Part shown: positions 26,917-35,384 of the stretch, piece by piece
Numbering within the stretch: the first letter of the stretch is position 1
Layout: the number at the start of each line of letters is the position of its first letter
NCBI GenBank assembly: GCA_028875125.1
Contig: JAPPGC010000029.1
Span: 1-39,338, forward strand
Direction of reading: 5' to 3'
From: Bacteroidota bacterium
GTDB lineage: Bacteria; Bacteroidota; Rhodothermia; Rhodothermales; Bin80
DNA length: 39,338 nt
Position numbers and translations under genes: made by a program
Notes under the pieces: model-generated
Database searches by the model: none
Seen by the model: the letters and a program-made list of their open reading frames with translations, nothing else
What the model was told of the DNA's origin: nothing

Positions 26917-28128
26917 TTACCAGACAATTCTGACAAACCTGCGCTTGCCAACTTTAACCAAAAATGGCGCACGTTTGGTTACATCTATTACGAGTCGATT
27001 GTCAGTGACTCGCTGTCCGTCTATACTCACAGCTCCCTGCTGAACGAGTCTGCGAGCTGCACCATTGGATGGGGTCAAGCCGGATGAGGTTAAAAGGTTT
27101 AGAAGCCCAATCTGGCCATCCCCCTCTGGCTTGAATGAAGCCACCTCTTTTGGTACTTCCTTACGGATAACCGTGCGCTCAAAGTGCTCACGAGCCTTTT
27201 CTGCTGCCTCAATCCCGTGATAAAAGCGAGTGATCGACAATGCAAGCCGATGCTTTGCATCCCTGGGATTCTCTACACACAGTTTGTGCAACTCTGGCAG
27301 TGCCTCTGTTTCTTCGTCACTCGCGAGTTCAAAGTAGCGATAGATCAACGTATCTGGGATTGAGAGAATTTTACCGTACATGGTTTCTGCCGGCTCTGCG
27401 AGTCCCACATAGTTGTCCAGCGACTTGGACATTTTTTCAGCACCGTCCAATCCCTCCAGGATTGGAAGGGTGATGCAAACCTGGGGCTCCTGGCCGACGC
27501 TTTTTTGCACGGTACGCCCCATCAGTAAATTGAATTTCTGATCTGTGCCTCCCAATTCAACGTCTGCTTTTATTTCGACCGAATCCTGGGCTTGGGCCAA
27601 TGGATACAAAAATTCATGTATCCCAATAGGATCCCCCTTAGTATAGCGTCCGGAAAAATCATCCCGCTCTAGCATCCGGGCTACGGTCGATTTACCGGCT
27701 AGACGAACAACATCCCCGAAAGAAAGCTTACCCAGCCATTCTGAGTTGTATACAATGCGAATACGCTCGGAGTCTAGTATACGAGAGGCCTGCTCAAAGT
27801 AGGTTTGGCCATTTCGACGTGTCTCTTCCAAAGAGAGTGCCGGGCGCATTTTCGAGCGACCGCTTGCATCCCCGATCATCCCGGTAAAATCACCAACGAT
27901 AAGAACTACTTCGTGTCCCAGGTCCTGGAATTGTCGCAATTTACGGAGTACTACAGAATGTCCTAGATGCAGGTCCGGTCGGCTGGGATCACAGCCAAGT
28001 TTTACAACCAGTGGTTTCCCTGTGCGTGCTGCGCGCAGCAGTTTTGTGCGCAATTCTTCTTCTGGAATGATCTCCTCCACACCACGCTTCAAGTGCAAAA
28101 GTTGGTCCTCTACCGGCAAAAAGTCCAT
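26917..28128 (-). CDS. tyrS: Tyrosyl-tRNA synthetase
   Basis: A 403-residue class I synthetase. HLGH (54-57) is the HIGH signature, KLGCDPSRPDLHLGH the nucleotide pocket, and KMSKS lies in GAEKMSKSLDNYVGL. The C-terminal 65 residues form an S4-type RNA-binding domain with RLVQQGAVSIDG. The pattern belongs to the TyrZ-like subgroup, which has a slightly different anticodon-binding domain. I chose the ATG at 28128 because it gives the normal start MDFLPVEDQL; a TTG at 28140 overlaps the smpB stop by four bases and is the alternative. Confidence 0.96.
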   Translation of the reverse strand: MDFLPVEDQLLHLKRGVEEIIPEEELRTKLLRAARTGKPLVVKLGCDPSRPDLHLGHSVVLRKLRQFQDLGHEVVLIVGDFTGMIGDASGRSKMRPALSLEETRRNGQTYFEQASRILDSERIRIVYNSEWLGKLSFGDVVRLAGKSTVARMLERDDFSGRYTKGDPIGIHEFLYPLAQAQDSVEIKADVELGGTDQKFNLLMGRTVQKSVGQEPQVCITLPILEGLDGAEKMSKSLDNYVGLAEPAETMYGKILSIPDTLIYRYFELASDEETEALPELHKLCVENPRDAKHRLALSITRFYHGIEAAEKAREHFERTVIRKEVPKEVASFKPEGDGQIGLLNLLTSSGLTPSNGAARRLVQQGAVSIDGQRVTDNRLVIDVTKRAPFLVKVGKRRFVRIVW

Positions 28129-28136
28129 ACTAGTAT

Positions 28137-28592
28137 TCAATATTGCTTTAACCTGCGCTCCAATTGACGTTTTGTGGCTCGTTCAGCCATATCAGCCCGC
28201 TTATCAAAGAGCTGCTTACCTCGTGCTATACCAATCTCAGCTTTAATCCTGCCGTTTTTCAGATAGAGCCTGAGTGGAATTAGGGTATTTCCTTTTTGCT
28301 CAACTGCCTTTTGCAATCGGGCAATTTCTCTACGGTGCAAAAGAAGTTTACGGGGGCGAACAGGTTCGTGATTGTTCAAATTTCCGTGGCTGTAATGAGA
28401 AATATGCGCATCAATCAGGAACGCCTCTCCATTATCAATCCGGCACCATGCCTCCGCTAAACTCACACGACCGGCCCGAATAGATTTTACCTCAGTACCG
28501 AGTAGCACAAGCCCAGCTTCAAGAGTGTCCAGAATATGGTACGATCGCCGGGCCCGACGATTACTTGCTAGCGTCGAGGTCGCTTTTCCCAT
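28137..28592 (-). CDS. smpB: SsrA-binding protein SmpB
   Basis: A 151-residue protein, normal for SmpB, which binds tmRNA and brings it to stalled ribosomes. Family motifs: N-terminal NRRARRSYHILDTLEAGLVL, GTEVKSIRAGRVSL, and the C-terminal basic tail KQLFDKRADMAERATKRQLE. I chose the ATG at 28592 because an AAGGGG lies seven bases upstream and it gives the usual length; the frame is open to a GTG at 28637. The tmRNA gene is not in the window. It sits between the mqnA-like gene and tyrS. Confidence 0.96.
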   Translation of the reverse strand: MGKATSTLASNRRARRSYHILDTLEAGLVLLGTEVKSIRAGRVSLAEAWCRIDNGEAFLIDAHISHYSHGNLNNHEPVRPRKLLLHRREIARLQKAVEQKGNTLIPLRLYLKNGRIKAEIGIARGKQLFDKRADMAERATKRQLERRLKQY

Positions 28593-28603
28593 CGCACATC
28601 CCC

Positions 28604-29392
28604 TTATAGGTCGAGCTGTCTTGTATCCTGTCCCCACAATGGAATATCCTGATATCCCGCAACATCACTCGGCTCAAACATTGTCAGTGGTACAAGATCC
28701 TCAGTGATACCGTAATAATACATGTACTCCCGGATTGCAGTCAGTCCAGCTATGGTAACATCATCCAAACGTAACCGCAGGCTTCCGCCAAAGAATTGAT
28801 CTGCGTGCGACGATGAACGAGTTCCCCATTCTTGCGCAATAATTTCAGCCTCTTTGGTAAGTGTGGTCAACATCTCAACCATGGCGTCAGTTGCAGTTTC
28901 TTTCAGACAAACGTACAATCCCCAAATCATTGGGTACTGCGAAAGTTCGTACCACTCCTGCCCCAGATCCAGCGTAGTTGGATCATCTGCCTGATCCAGC
29001 GCAGCCGCTCCGGTTAATAACTTGATGTCTGCTGTGCCGTTTGATGTCAGCGTAACTTCGCGTCCGTAATGCTCCTTAAGTATCACTCTTGACATGAAAG
29101 CCTCCAGGCCCTGTTCAGAAGTACATTCGAGTGTTCCCGCCTGCTGTAAATCCCGACGTACCCGCATCCGCGCAAATGGATACCCCCATGAGGATACCGC
29201 CCCGCCAGGTACGATGTCCAGTCCATCGGCAGCAAGTGCGACCGTCACAGGCAGTAGAGCAACATCAACCTGCTGCTGATGCAACAACTCCACACAACCC
29301 GATACGGTCTGTCGTTCGGCCTCAATGGAGAGTGTTCTGGCCGCAAGCTCGAGACACTCAGTCGGTGGAAAATCCCAGAACGCCAACTGCAT
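28604..29392 (-). CDS. MqnA/MqnD-family protein (menaquinone, futalosine route)
   Basis: A 262-residue protein of the periplasmic-binding-protein fold. Motifs of the MqnA group are visible: DVALLPVTVALAADGLDIVPG (in pieces), AFMSRVILKEHYG, and LDLGQEWYELSQYPMIWGLYV. MqnA removes water from chorismate to give 3-enolpyruvyl-benzoate, the first step of the futalosine pathway to menaquinone. The N terminus (FWDFPPTECLELA) is less like standard MqnA, which usually starts with a conserved SYLNxxP strand, so a changed substrate is possible. The gene is 9 nt after rplS in the translation operon. No other mqn gene is present. Confidence 0.72.
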   Translation of the reverse strand: MQLAFWDFPPTECLELAARTLSIEAERQTVSGCVELLHQQQVDVALLPVTVALAADGLDIVPGGAVSSWGYPFARMRVRRDLQQAGTLECTSEQGLEAFMSRVILKEHYGREVTLTSNGTADIKLLTGAAALDQADDPTTLDLGQEWYELSQYPMIWGLYVCLKETATDAMVEMLTTLTKEAEIIAQEWGTRSSSHADQFFGGSLRLRLDDVTIAGLTAIREYMYYYGITEDLVPLTMFEPSDVAGYQDIPLWGQDTRQLDL

Positions 29393-29401
29393 CAGCAGAA
29401 C

Positions 29402-29761
29402 TCAGGAGTCGCGCATGCGCTCCTTGATACGAGCAGCCTTGCCACGCAATGTGCGCAGATAGTACAGTTTCGCACGACGCACTTTTCCACGCCGCTTGAC
29501 TTCTACGCGCGCAATCCGCGGAGAGTGGAACGGGAATATGCGCTCGACCCCTATACCACCGGAAATTTTCCTGACGGTAAACGTCCTGTTGGCACCTCCC
29601 CCGCGAATGGAAATTACCGTACCCTGAAAAATCTGTATGCGCTCCTTCTCACCTTCAATCACACGCAAGTGTACAGCTATTGTATCCCCCGGTTCGAAGT
29701 CCGGTAGCGGAGTTTCGCGTAACTGGGTGGCTTCCACAATTTTCAATAAATTTTTAGCCAT
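29402..29761 (-). CDS. rplS: 50S ribosomal protein L19
   Basis: A 119-residue protein, full length for L19, which lies at the 30S-50S interface. Typical segments: [53 protein letters not shown] and [20 protein letters not shown]. The ATG at 29761 gives the usual [11 protein letters not shown] start; the frame runs further upstream only through the trmD overlap region. It is 19 nt after trmD, in the usual rpsP-rimM-trmD-rplS order. Confidence 0.97.
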   Translation of the reverse strand: MAKNLLKIVEATQLRETPLPDFEPGDTIAVHLRVIEGEKERIQIFQGTVISIRGGGANRTFTVRKISGGIGVERIFPFHSPRIARVEVKRRGKVRRAKLYYLRTLRGKAARIKERMRDS

Positions 29762-29780
29762 TGTTCTATGGGTGTAACCT

Positions 29781-30467
29781 TCACGTTTTTTCTCGCGCGA
29801 CGTATTGCTGCCAGAGATCCGGGCGCCGCTCCCGGGTACGCTGTTGTCGAACCTCCTCACGCCACTCAGCAATGCTGCTGTGATTCCCGCTGCAAAGAAC
29901 CTCCGGAACCTCAAGTCCACGAAATGACGCCGGACGTGTATAAGTCGGAGCACCAAGCAATCCATCCTGAAACGAATCTTCAAGCGCGGACTGGATGTCT
30001 CCAAGTACACCTGGAATCAACCGGGCTACAGCATCGGCCACCAGAAGTGCAGGTAACTCGCCGCCACTGAGTACATAATCACCGACTGACACCTCACGTG
30101 TCACCAACACTTCACGTACACGGTGATCTATCCCCTTGTAGTGCCCGGCAAGTAGTACGATATGCTTCTTCAATGATAAAGTATTGGCCAACGCTTGCGT
30201 AAGAGGTTCACCGTCCGGGCTCAGATAGATGACTTCGTCGGGCGAACCACCGAGTGCTTCAATGCAGGCGAAAATCGGCTCGGGTTTGAGTACCATACCC
30301 GCTCCACCTCCATAGGGATAGTCATCAATCTGTTTGTGATGTCCCTCTGCATATGTCCCTAGGTCGTGCACATGCAATGCGATCTTATCTTTCGCCCGAC
30401 GAAGAACAGTTAAATCCACTGCTCTTTCGACCTGTTCTGGCAATGCTGTTAGAATATCAATGCGCAT
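29781..30467 (-). CDS. trmD: tRNA (guanine-N1)-methyltransferase TrmD
   Basis: A 228-residue SPOUT methyltransferase that makes m1G37 in tRNA and prevents frameshifts. The trefoil-knot motifs are [30 protein letters not shown] and [16 protein letters not shown], which bind SAM and guanine. The start has a strong ribosome-binding site (GAGGTG, seven bases before the ATG) inside the rimM-trmD spacer of 11 nt. It has the standard operon position between rimM and rplS. Confidence 0.97.
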   Translation of the reverse strand: MRIDILTALPEQVERAVDLTVLRRAKDKIALHVHDLGTYAEGHHKQIDDYPYGGGAGMVLKPEPIFACIEALGGSPDEVIYLSPDGEPLTQALANTLSLKKHIVLLAGHYKGIDHRVREVLVTREVSVGDYVLSGGELPALLVADAVARLIPGVLGDIQSALEDSFQDGLLGAPTYTRPASFRGLEVPEVLCSGNHSSIAEWREEVRQQRTRERRPDLWQQYVAREKT

Positions 30468-30478
30468 GCCTACTCACC

Positions 30479-31018
30479 TCAATCCAGTAAACCGTCTACC
30501 GGCCGAATGACGATTCGCCCAATTTTGACATCCGTGGACATCACAAACTCCGGCACAGCCGGAATAAGTGCATCCTGTTTCCCGGAACGCTCAACTACAT
30601 ATATATCATAGCTCGGCGTATCCAAAATATCTTTCAGCCTTCCGACTGGTGTACCATCGTCCGTTACAACTGCTGCACCAACAAGATCATGCAGGAAAAA
30701 CTCTCCCGGCTGCAAAGGCGGCAAGTCATCCAGTTGTGCAAACACCGGAAGCTTCCCGAGGGCCTGCAAATCGTTCATTGTATTTATTCCTGAAAATCGC
30801 ATCAGGGCTGTTATGCCACGCTTGGATGTTTGTAACCGGGCGCTCTCCACCTTGTACGGACGTGCCGTCTGCGGTGTTAGGCCAATCCATAATCGCTTAA
30901 GATTAAGTAACCGATTTGGGTCATCAGATTCAGGTACAACCTTACACTCACCCTTAAGCCCGTGAGCCTTGACGATTTGTCCGACTATCAACAAGTTTTC
31001 CCACGAGAACGAATCCAT
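30479..31018 (-). CDS. rimM: 16S rRNA processing protein RimM
   Basis: A 179-residue protein with the two RimM domains: an N-terminal beta-barrel (LLIVGQIVKAHGLKGECKV) and a C-terminal PRC-barrel (GEFFLHDLVGAAVVTDDGT, DALIPAVPEFV). It binds S19 and helps mature the 3' domain of 16S rRNA. I chose the ATG at 31018; a TTG immediately before it starts the open frame. It is 24 nt after rpsP. Confidence 0.95.
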   Translation of the reverse strand: MDSFSWENLLIVGQIVKAHGLKGECKVVPESDDPNRLLNLKRLWIGLTPQTARPYKVESARLQTSKRGITALMRFSGINTMNDLQALGKLPVFAQLDDLPPLQPGEFFLHDLVGAAVVTDDGTPVGRLKDILDTPSYDIYVVERSGKQDALIPAVPEFVMSTDVKIGRIVIRPVDGLLD

Positions 31019-31042
31019 CAAACGGTCGTCAGTACCACCTGA

Positions 31043-31576
31043 CTAGGCCTCTTCGGCTTCTTCCGTCTCTTGAGCAGCTTGCCGGGCTTCCTCTTCCTGG
31101 CGAGCTTTTTCTTTTGCGGCAGCTTTCTCGGCTGCAGCTTTTTTTCGCTTTTCAATCAATTCCGCCTCCTTCTTCGCCGCGGCCTCAGTTTCTACTATAA
31201 GTGCCTTCTGACGCCGGTCAGCCGGCGTTGTTTTTGCCGTGGCGACCAACCTGTCCTCCCGGTGCTGCCGATGCGCATCAACGGCTTCGGTGATTGCTTC
31301 CGGTTCGATTCCCTTGCGTTCCAGATGTAATCCCAACAGCACTCCCCGCCGACTCAGAAGATTACGGACGGTATCGGTCGGTTGGGCACCGACCTCAAGC
31401 CAGTATTTTATACGATCTTCTCTGAGTTCAACGCGTGAGGGCTCCTCCTGAGGATAGTATCGTCCCAGGTCCTCTATAAATTTGCCATCTCGCGGTGCAC
31501 GCGAGTCCGCGGCCACTAAGGCCCAAATTGGTTTTTTCTTGCGCCCCATACGGCGCAATCTGATTTTAACTGCCAC
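31043..31576 (-). CDS. rpsP: 30S ribosomal protein S16 with long charged C-terminal tail
   Basis: The first 80 residues are standard S16 ([39 protein letters not shown]). S16 is usually 80-100 residues; here the protein has 177, and residues about 100-177 are an Ala/Lys/Glu-rich, probably helical tail ending in repeated [11 protein letters not shown]-like sequence. Such extensions occur in Bacteroidota-related S16 proteins. The start codon is GTG. It follows ffh by 25 nt. Confidence 0.96.
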   Translation of the reverse strand: MAVKIRLRRMGRKKKPIWALVAADSRAPRDGKFIEDLGRYYPQEEPSRVELREDRIKYWLEVGAQPTDTVRNLLSRRGVLLGLHLERKGIEPEAITEAVDAHRQHREDRLVATAKTTPADRRQKALIVETEAAAKKEAELIEKRKKAAAEKAAAKEKARQEEEARQAAQETEEAEEA

Positions 31577-31601
31577 GCTCTTGGTTCTGGTTTATTGATT
31601 G

Positions 31602-32963
31602 TTAACGCATTGCCGTCTGCAGCAACGCGGATAAGTCTACTTTTTTACCTTTTTTGCCCACCGTTCGCTGCATGCGCTTCATGAGCTTTCTTAACTGCCT
31701 GAACTGGCGCAGGAGTTGATTAACATCCCTGACTGTCAAGCCACTCCCCTGGGCAATACGGCGCCTGCGACTACTGTCTATCGCGTCAGGATGCCTACGT
31801 TCCCAGGGTGTCATACTCTTAATCGCCGCTTCTACTTTCATGATCTCCCGCTCCTCCGCTTCCACATTCATTGATTGCTTCCCCATACCGGGAATCATCC
31901 CCGCGACCTCCGACAGCGATCCCATGGATCTGATTTTCTGGAGCTGCTGATAATAGTCTTCCAAGTCGAAGGTCGCTTTCCGTATTTTCCGACGCAGCGT
32001 CTCGGCCTGGACCACATCGTATTGCTCCTGCGCCTTTTCAACGAGTGTTACCACATCACCCATCCCGAGGATGCGCCGTGCCATCCTGTCGGGGAAGAAG
32101 GGAAGTAACTGATCAAGCTTCTCCCCGGTTGAAGCAAACTTTATGGGCTTATTAACGACTGACCGTACAGACAATGCCGCACCCCCACGGGCATCACCAT
32201 CCAGCTTGGCCAGAACGACGCCGTCAAAATTTAGGCGATTATTGAATTCCTTCGCAGTATTGACAGCATCCTGCCCTGTCATACTGTCCATAACAAACAG
32301 GATCTCAGTGGGCTGGGAAAGGCGTTTAATTTCTTCTACTTCAGCCATCATGCGAGCATCCACATGCATACGACCCGCCGTATCAATGATCACGGTATCG
32401 CGCGCCTGCTTTCTGGCGTACGCAACAGCTTCCTGTGCTACGCGTGGAGCGTTCTGGACCACAGTACCATCATCCTCTTTAATGCTGTATACTGGTACAT
32501 CAGCCTCTTCTCCAAGCCGATTCAGTTGATCCACAGCTGCCGGTCTATATACATCAGCTGCCGCCAGCATCGGTACACGTCCCTTGGACTTGAGGTGCAG
32601 GGCAAGTTTTGCGCTGAATGTCGTCTTACCTGATCCTTGGAGACCTGCAATCAGTATAACTGCCGGAGGATTGCTTCCCAGGTCAATTTCAGCGGCATCT
32701 CCTCCCAGAAGCTGGACAAGCTCGTCATAGACAATCTTGACGATCATCTGCCCGGGTTCCACCGAGCGTAGAACCCGTTCACCGAGTGCCTTCTCCTGAA
32801 CGCTGTTGGCAAAGGTGCGGGCAATCTGGTAGTTCACGTCCGCTTCCAGAAGAGCACGGCGTATGCCACGCATAGATTCAGCGACATTGGCCTCGGTAAT
32901 ACGACCTCTGCCGGTAAGATCCTTAATAACCCCTTCTAACCGTTGGGAGAGATTCTCAAACAT
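31602..32963 (-). CDS. ffh: Signal recognition particle protein Ffh
   Basis: A 453-residue protein with N, G and M domains. The P-loop GLQGSGKTT lies at 107-115, then DVYRPAAVDQL and VIIDTAGR for GTP binding, TGQDAVNTAKEFN, and the methionine-rich M domain with RRIAQGSGLTVRDVNQLLRQ that binds 4.5S RNA and signal sequences. It is the first gene of the long minus-strand translation operon and diverges from the cyclo-ligase gene. No SRP RNA gene was seen in the window. Confidence 0.97.
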   Translation of the reverse strand: MFENLSQRLEGVIKDLTGRGRITEANVAESMRGIRRALLEADVNYQIARTFANSVQEKALGERVLRSVEPGQMIVKIVYDELVQLLGGDAAEIDLGSNPPAVILIAGLQGSGKTTFSAKLALHLKSKGRVPMLAAADVYRPAAVDQLNRLGEEADVPVYSIKEDDGTVVQNAPRVAQEAVAYARKQARDTVIIDTAGRMHVDARMMAEVEEIKRLSQPTEILFVMDSMTGQDAVNTAKEFNNRLNFDGVVLAKLDGDARGGAALSVRSVVNKPIKFASTGEKLDQLLPFFPDRMARRILGMGDVVTLVEKAQEQYDVVQAETLRRKIRKATFDLEDYYQQLQKIRSMGSLSEVAGMIPGMGKQSMNVEAEEREIMKVEAAIKSMTPWERRHPDAIDSSRRRRIAQGSGLTVRDVNQLLRQFRQLRKLMKRMQRTVGKKGKKVDLSALLQTAMR

Positions 32964-32991
32964 GAACGTTTTCTAGCACTGAAAACTGGAT

Positions 32992-33020
32992 TGCGCCGCA
33001 AATCTGCGGAAAACGGCGCA
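32992..33020. promoter_or_regulatory. Nested inverted repeat in the ffh / cyclo-ligase divergent spacer
   Basis: An outer perfect 7-bp repeat TGCGCCG with CGGCGCA surrounds an inner CCGCA-AATC-TGCGG hairpin; the two share bases and so exclude each other. It lies about 30 nt upstream of the ffh start, in its likely leader, and could act as an attenuator-like switch or an operator. No functional family is known to me. Confidence 0.3.
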
Positions 33021-33098
33021 TGTAAACGACTTTATCGCGCACATGATCATTATAAGCCCACTTATATGCTTGCTTTCCTCATATTTTCCCTTGATCAG

Positions 33099-33114
33099 CA
33101 TCAATTAATTGATG
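33099..33114. promoter_or_regulatory. Perfect 16-bp palindrome overlapping the cyclo-ligase start codon
   Basis: CATCAATTAATTGATG reads the same on both strands and its last three bases are the ATG of the 5-formyl-THF cyclo-ligase gene (33112). A dimeric repressor bound here, or a hairpin in the mRNA, would block translation or transcription. The match is exact, but palindromes of AT-rich DNA can occur by chance. Confidence 0.35.
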
Positions 33115-33693
33115 GTACCCAGTAAATCCGCACTGCGTAGCCGCTGCCGCGCTGCTAGACAAAGCCTGACAGAGGAAGAATACCAGTCTGAATGCCGGCA
33201 GATTGTCGCGCGAGCAGCATCTCTACCCCAGTTACTGGAAGCACGAACTATACTGTCGTACTGGCCAAAGATTGAAGCGCGTGAAATCGATATCCGCCCT
33301 CTCAATTGCTGGCTGCGCGCACGAGGATATACCGTACTGTTACCCATCGTTGAACCCAACTCGAAGCACCCTCGTATGCAATGGGGTAGCTTCGATCATG
33401 AACGCAGCTTTGTAGCAAACCGCTGGGATATATATGAGCCGGTAAGCCGCTCAAATATTCCCCCAGAAGAAATTGATCTGGTCGTTGTTCCGGGCCTCGG
33501 GTTTGATCTCTCTGGACACCGGATTGGTTATGGTGGAGGATTCTATGATACACTGTTTGAGCACGTTGATTCGTTTAAGCTTGGCATGGTAATTGACGAC
33601 TGTTTATTGGATCATCTCCCGGCTGATCCACACGATGTTCCCGTAAACTGTATAGTTACTGGCTCGAGGACACTTAAGCTCGACCAGCAATAA
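33112..33693 (+). CDS. 5-formyltetrahydrofolate cyclo-ligase
   Basis: A protein of about 193 residues of the 5-FTHF cyclo-ligase family, which turns 5-formyl-THF into methenyl-THF with ATP and returns a stored folate to one-carbon metabolism. The nucleotide-binding N terminus (KSALRSRCRAARQSLT) and the C-terminal signature GLGFDLSGHRIGYGGGFYD are both clear. I chose the ATG at 33112 over the TTG one codon upstream. No Shine-Dalgarno sequence is visible, and a 16-bp palindrome covers the start. It is followed directly by the first PspC gene. Confidence 0.92.
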   Translation: MVPSKSALRSRCRAARQSLTEEEYQSECRQIVARAASLPQLLEARTILSYWPKIEAREIDIRPLNCWLRARGYTVLLPIVEPNSKHPRMQWGSFDHERSFVANRWDIYEPVSRSNIPPEEIDLVVVPGLGFDLSGHRIGYGGGFYDTLFEHVDSFKLGMVIDDCLLDHLPADPHDVPVNCIVTGSRTLKLDQQ

Positions 33694-34353
33694 ATGCGAA
33701 CGAAGACAAAAAAGAAATTTGATCTCCAGGACCTTGAAGAAAAGTCCGGGTATGGAAGCCTGACTGAGTCGGAACTCGAGGAATTGTTTATTGAAGAAAC
33801 TGCTCCAAAAACTGGCGGCTCCATTAACCTGCCAATCATAGCCGGTATCGGTCTGATCGGCGTGGTTTTTCTGAATATTCTGCAACAAATTGGGCTTCTG
33901 CCGGGAAGTGGGCTTCAGGAGGCCTTCATAGTGTTTCCGCTTTTTGGGATCCTGTTGGTTCTGCTATTCGGTCTCATGCCCAGAAAACGGAAAAGACGCC
34001 GAAAACGATGGGGTCACGCGGTGAAGCAAAAACTAGATTCTCTGCGGGAACAACAAAAGCGTTCCGAAGAGGGAAAAGAAGCGCGCAGCACAGAAGGGAA
34101 CGTGAAGACCAACATCCCGACACAATCACAAACAGGAAAGTGGAACCTTCCGGCTAAATCGCGAGACAAGTGGCTAGCTGGCGTATGTGCCGGGATTGCT
34201 CCACATACTAATGCGGATGTTGGTACACTGCGGCTGATTTTTGTCCTGAGCGCCATCATTACTGGAGGAACCATCCCTACAATAGCATACATCGTCTTGG
34301 CAATACTAATGCCCCCGCCGGATGATGATGAAACATCAAGCACCGGGTCATAG
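33694..34353 (+). CDS. PspC-domain membrane protein (long form)
   Basis: A 219-residue protein. The N-terminal 45 residues are acidic (ESELEELFIEE), then two hydrophobic segments (about 47-62 and 75-92), a very basic stretch (RKRKRRRKRWG), and a C-terminal PspC domain (about 155-212) with KWLAGVCAGIAPHTNADVGTLRLIFVL. It begins directly after the cyclo-ligase stop. A shorter version of the same architecture is encoded at 34860-35384, so the two are paralogues. PspC domains act in envelope-stress sensing in some bacteria; that role here is inferred only from the domain. Confidence 0.85.
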   Translation: MRTKTKKKFDLQDLEEKSGYGSLTESELEELFIEETAPKTGGSINLPIIAGIGLIGVVFLNILQQIGLLPGSGLQEAFIVFPLFGILLVLLFGLMPRKRKRRRKRWGHAVKQKLDSLREQQKRSEEGKEARSTEGNVKTNIPTQSQTGKWNLPAKSRDKWLAGVCAGIAPHTNADVGTLRLIFVLSAIITGGTIPTIAYIVLAILMPPPDDDETSSTGS

Positions 34354-34665
34354 ATATGACTCGATTCTCTCTTTAATTTCTCGCGCGGATTTGTGGCTTC
34401 CACTAACTTTGGGCAAATTGTCGTCCATGCGCACAATCTAGTGTACATGACAAATGTCAATCAGTGTATCGGTTGATCCCGTGAGCGTGAGCAACTCAGC
34501 TGCTACTACGGCCTGACCTAGTAAAACAGATGTGCCGCCGAATATCCGATCTGAGGACACAGAAGCCAATAGTTGCAACCAAAATATTGCTTATGTCGTA
34601 ATACAATTTGGATGCCTTCAAACAAAACTGTTGCTGTACGCCCTTTCGACAGCCCACAAAAGACG
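34354..34665. other. Spacer between PspC genes
   Basis: No gene was seen. The frame of the following PspC gene stays open back to a TTG at 34573, but the extra 31 residues are unlike PspC proteins, so I treat them as untranslated. A promoter for the two following genes may lie here. Confidence 0.3.
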
Positions 34666-34860
34666 ATGAGTTACAACCGTGGACGCCTAATTCGCTCGCA
34701 ATCTAATAAAATGGTCGGAGGAGTCTTATCCGGCCTTGCAAGACACTATGGCCTAGACCTTACATGGCTTCGCATAGGGGTTGTGTTAGCAAGTTTTGTC
34801 ACATTCGGTACAGTTGTTGTTTGCTATATTGTAGCGATGTTTCTCATGCCAACAGAGTAG
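34666..34860 (+). CDS. Small stand-alone PspC-domain protein
   Basis: A 64-residue protein consisting of only a PspC domain: MSYNRGRLIRSQSNKMVGG, then GVLSGLARHYGLDLTWLRIG and a terminal hydrophobic helix ending MFLMPTE. This is the usual size of free PspC proteins. I chose the ATG at 34666; an ATG at 34612 would add 18 residues. Its stop codon overlaps the GTG start of the next gene (TAGTG), showing that the two are translated as a pair. Confidence 0.83.
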   Translation: MSYNRGRLIRSQSNKMVGGVLSGLARHYGLDLTWLRIGVVLASFVTFGTVVVCYIVAMFLMPTE

Positions 34861-35384
34861 TGACGACTAGATCCCACTTATCGGAACTGGAGCTGAGCAC
34901 CCAGTCCAGTGATGCACTCGAAGAAATGTTCTTCGAGACAGAGTCTCGCTCGGCGTCCAAGATCAACTGGCACCTTGTTGGGGGTGGTACACTCCTGATC
35001 GGAATTTTTCTCTATGTACTTTCGGAGATCGGTATACTTGGGAGTGGGTTCGTAGATGGGTTAGGCCGCATAACTCCCTTTGCGGCGATCTTTTTCATGG
35101 GCATTGCGGCAACCAGCGCCCTGCGCACGAAGCGGACACGCCGCGTACGTACCGTTTCCTCCAGACACCTCGTTCGACCACGCAAGAAACGTTGGTTATT
35201 TGGCGTCTGTCGTGGATTGGCGGAGCGCTTCGGGATGCCCGTGGGGATATTGCGACTGCTTTTCCTCGCAACTGCCATAGTTGCAGGGGGTTTTGGACCC
35301 GGGGGATTGGTCATTATTGCGTTGTACGTGATCATGGCGCTCGCCATACCAAGCGAGGAGACGAACCGTAGGGGCTCATCCTGA
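34860..35384 (+). CDS. PspC-domain membrane protein (paralogue)
   Basis: A 174-residue protein beginning at a GTG that overlaps the previous stop. Its order of parts copies the protein at 33694-34353: acidic LEEMFFETES, a hydrophobic pair, a basic TKRTRRVR segment and a C-terminal PspC domain with KKRWLFGVCRGLAERFGMPVGILRLLF. The upstream open frame from 34764 lies inside the previous gene and is a shadow. The cluster therefore reads long form, short form, long form, consistent with a tandem duplication around a single-domain gene. Confidence 0.84.
   Translation: MTTRSHLSELELSTQSSDALEEMFFETESRSASKINWHLVGGGTLLIGIFLYVLSEIGILGSGFVDGLGRITPFAAIFFMGIAATSALRTKRTRRVRTVSSRHLVRPRKKRWLFGVCRGLAERFGMPVGILRLLFLATAIVAGGFGPGGLVIIALYVIMALAIPSEETNRRGSS

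Noticed and set aside
34764-34859. Upstream extension of the second long PspC gene
   Set aside because: It lies inside the preceding PspC gene; the GTG at 34860 overlapping that stop gives the sensible start.
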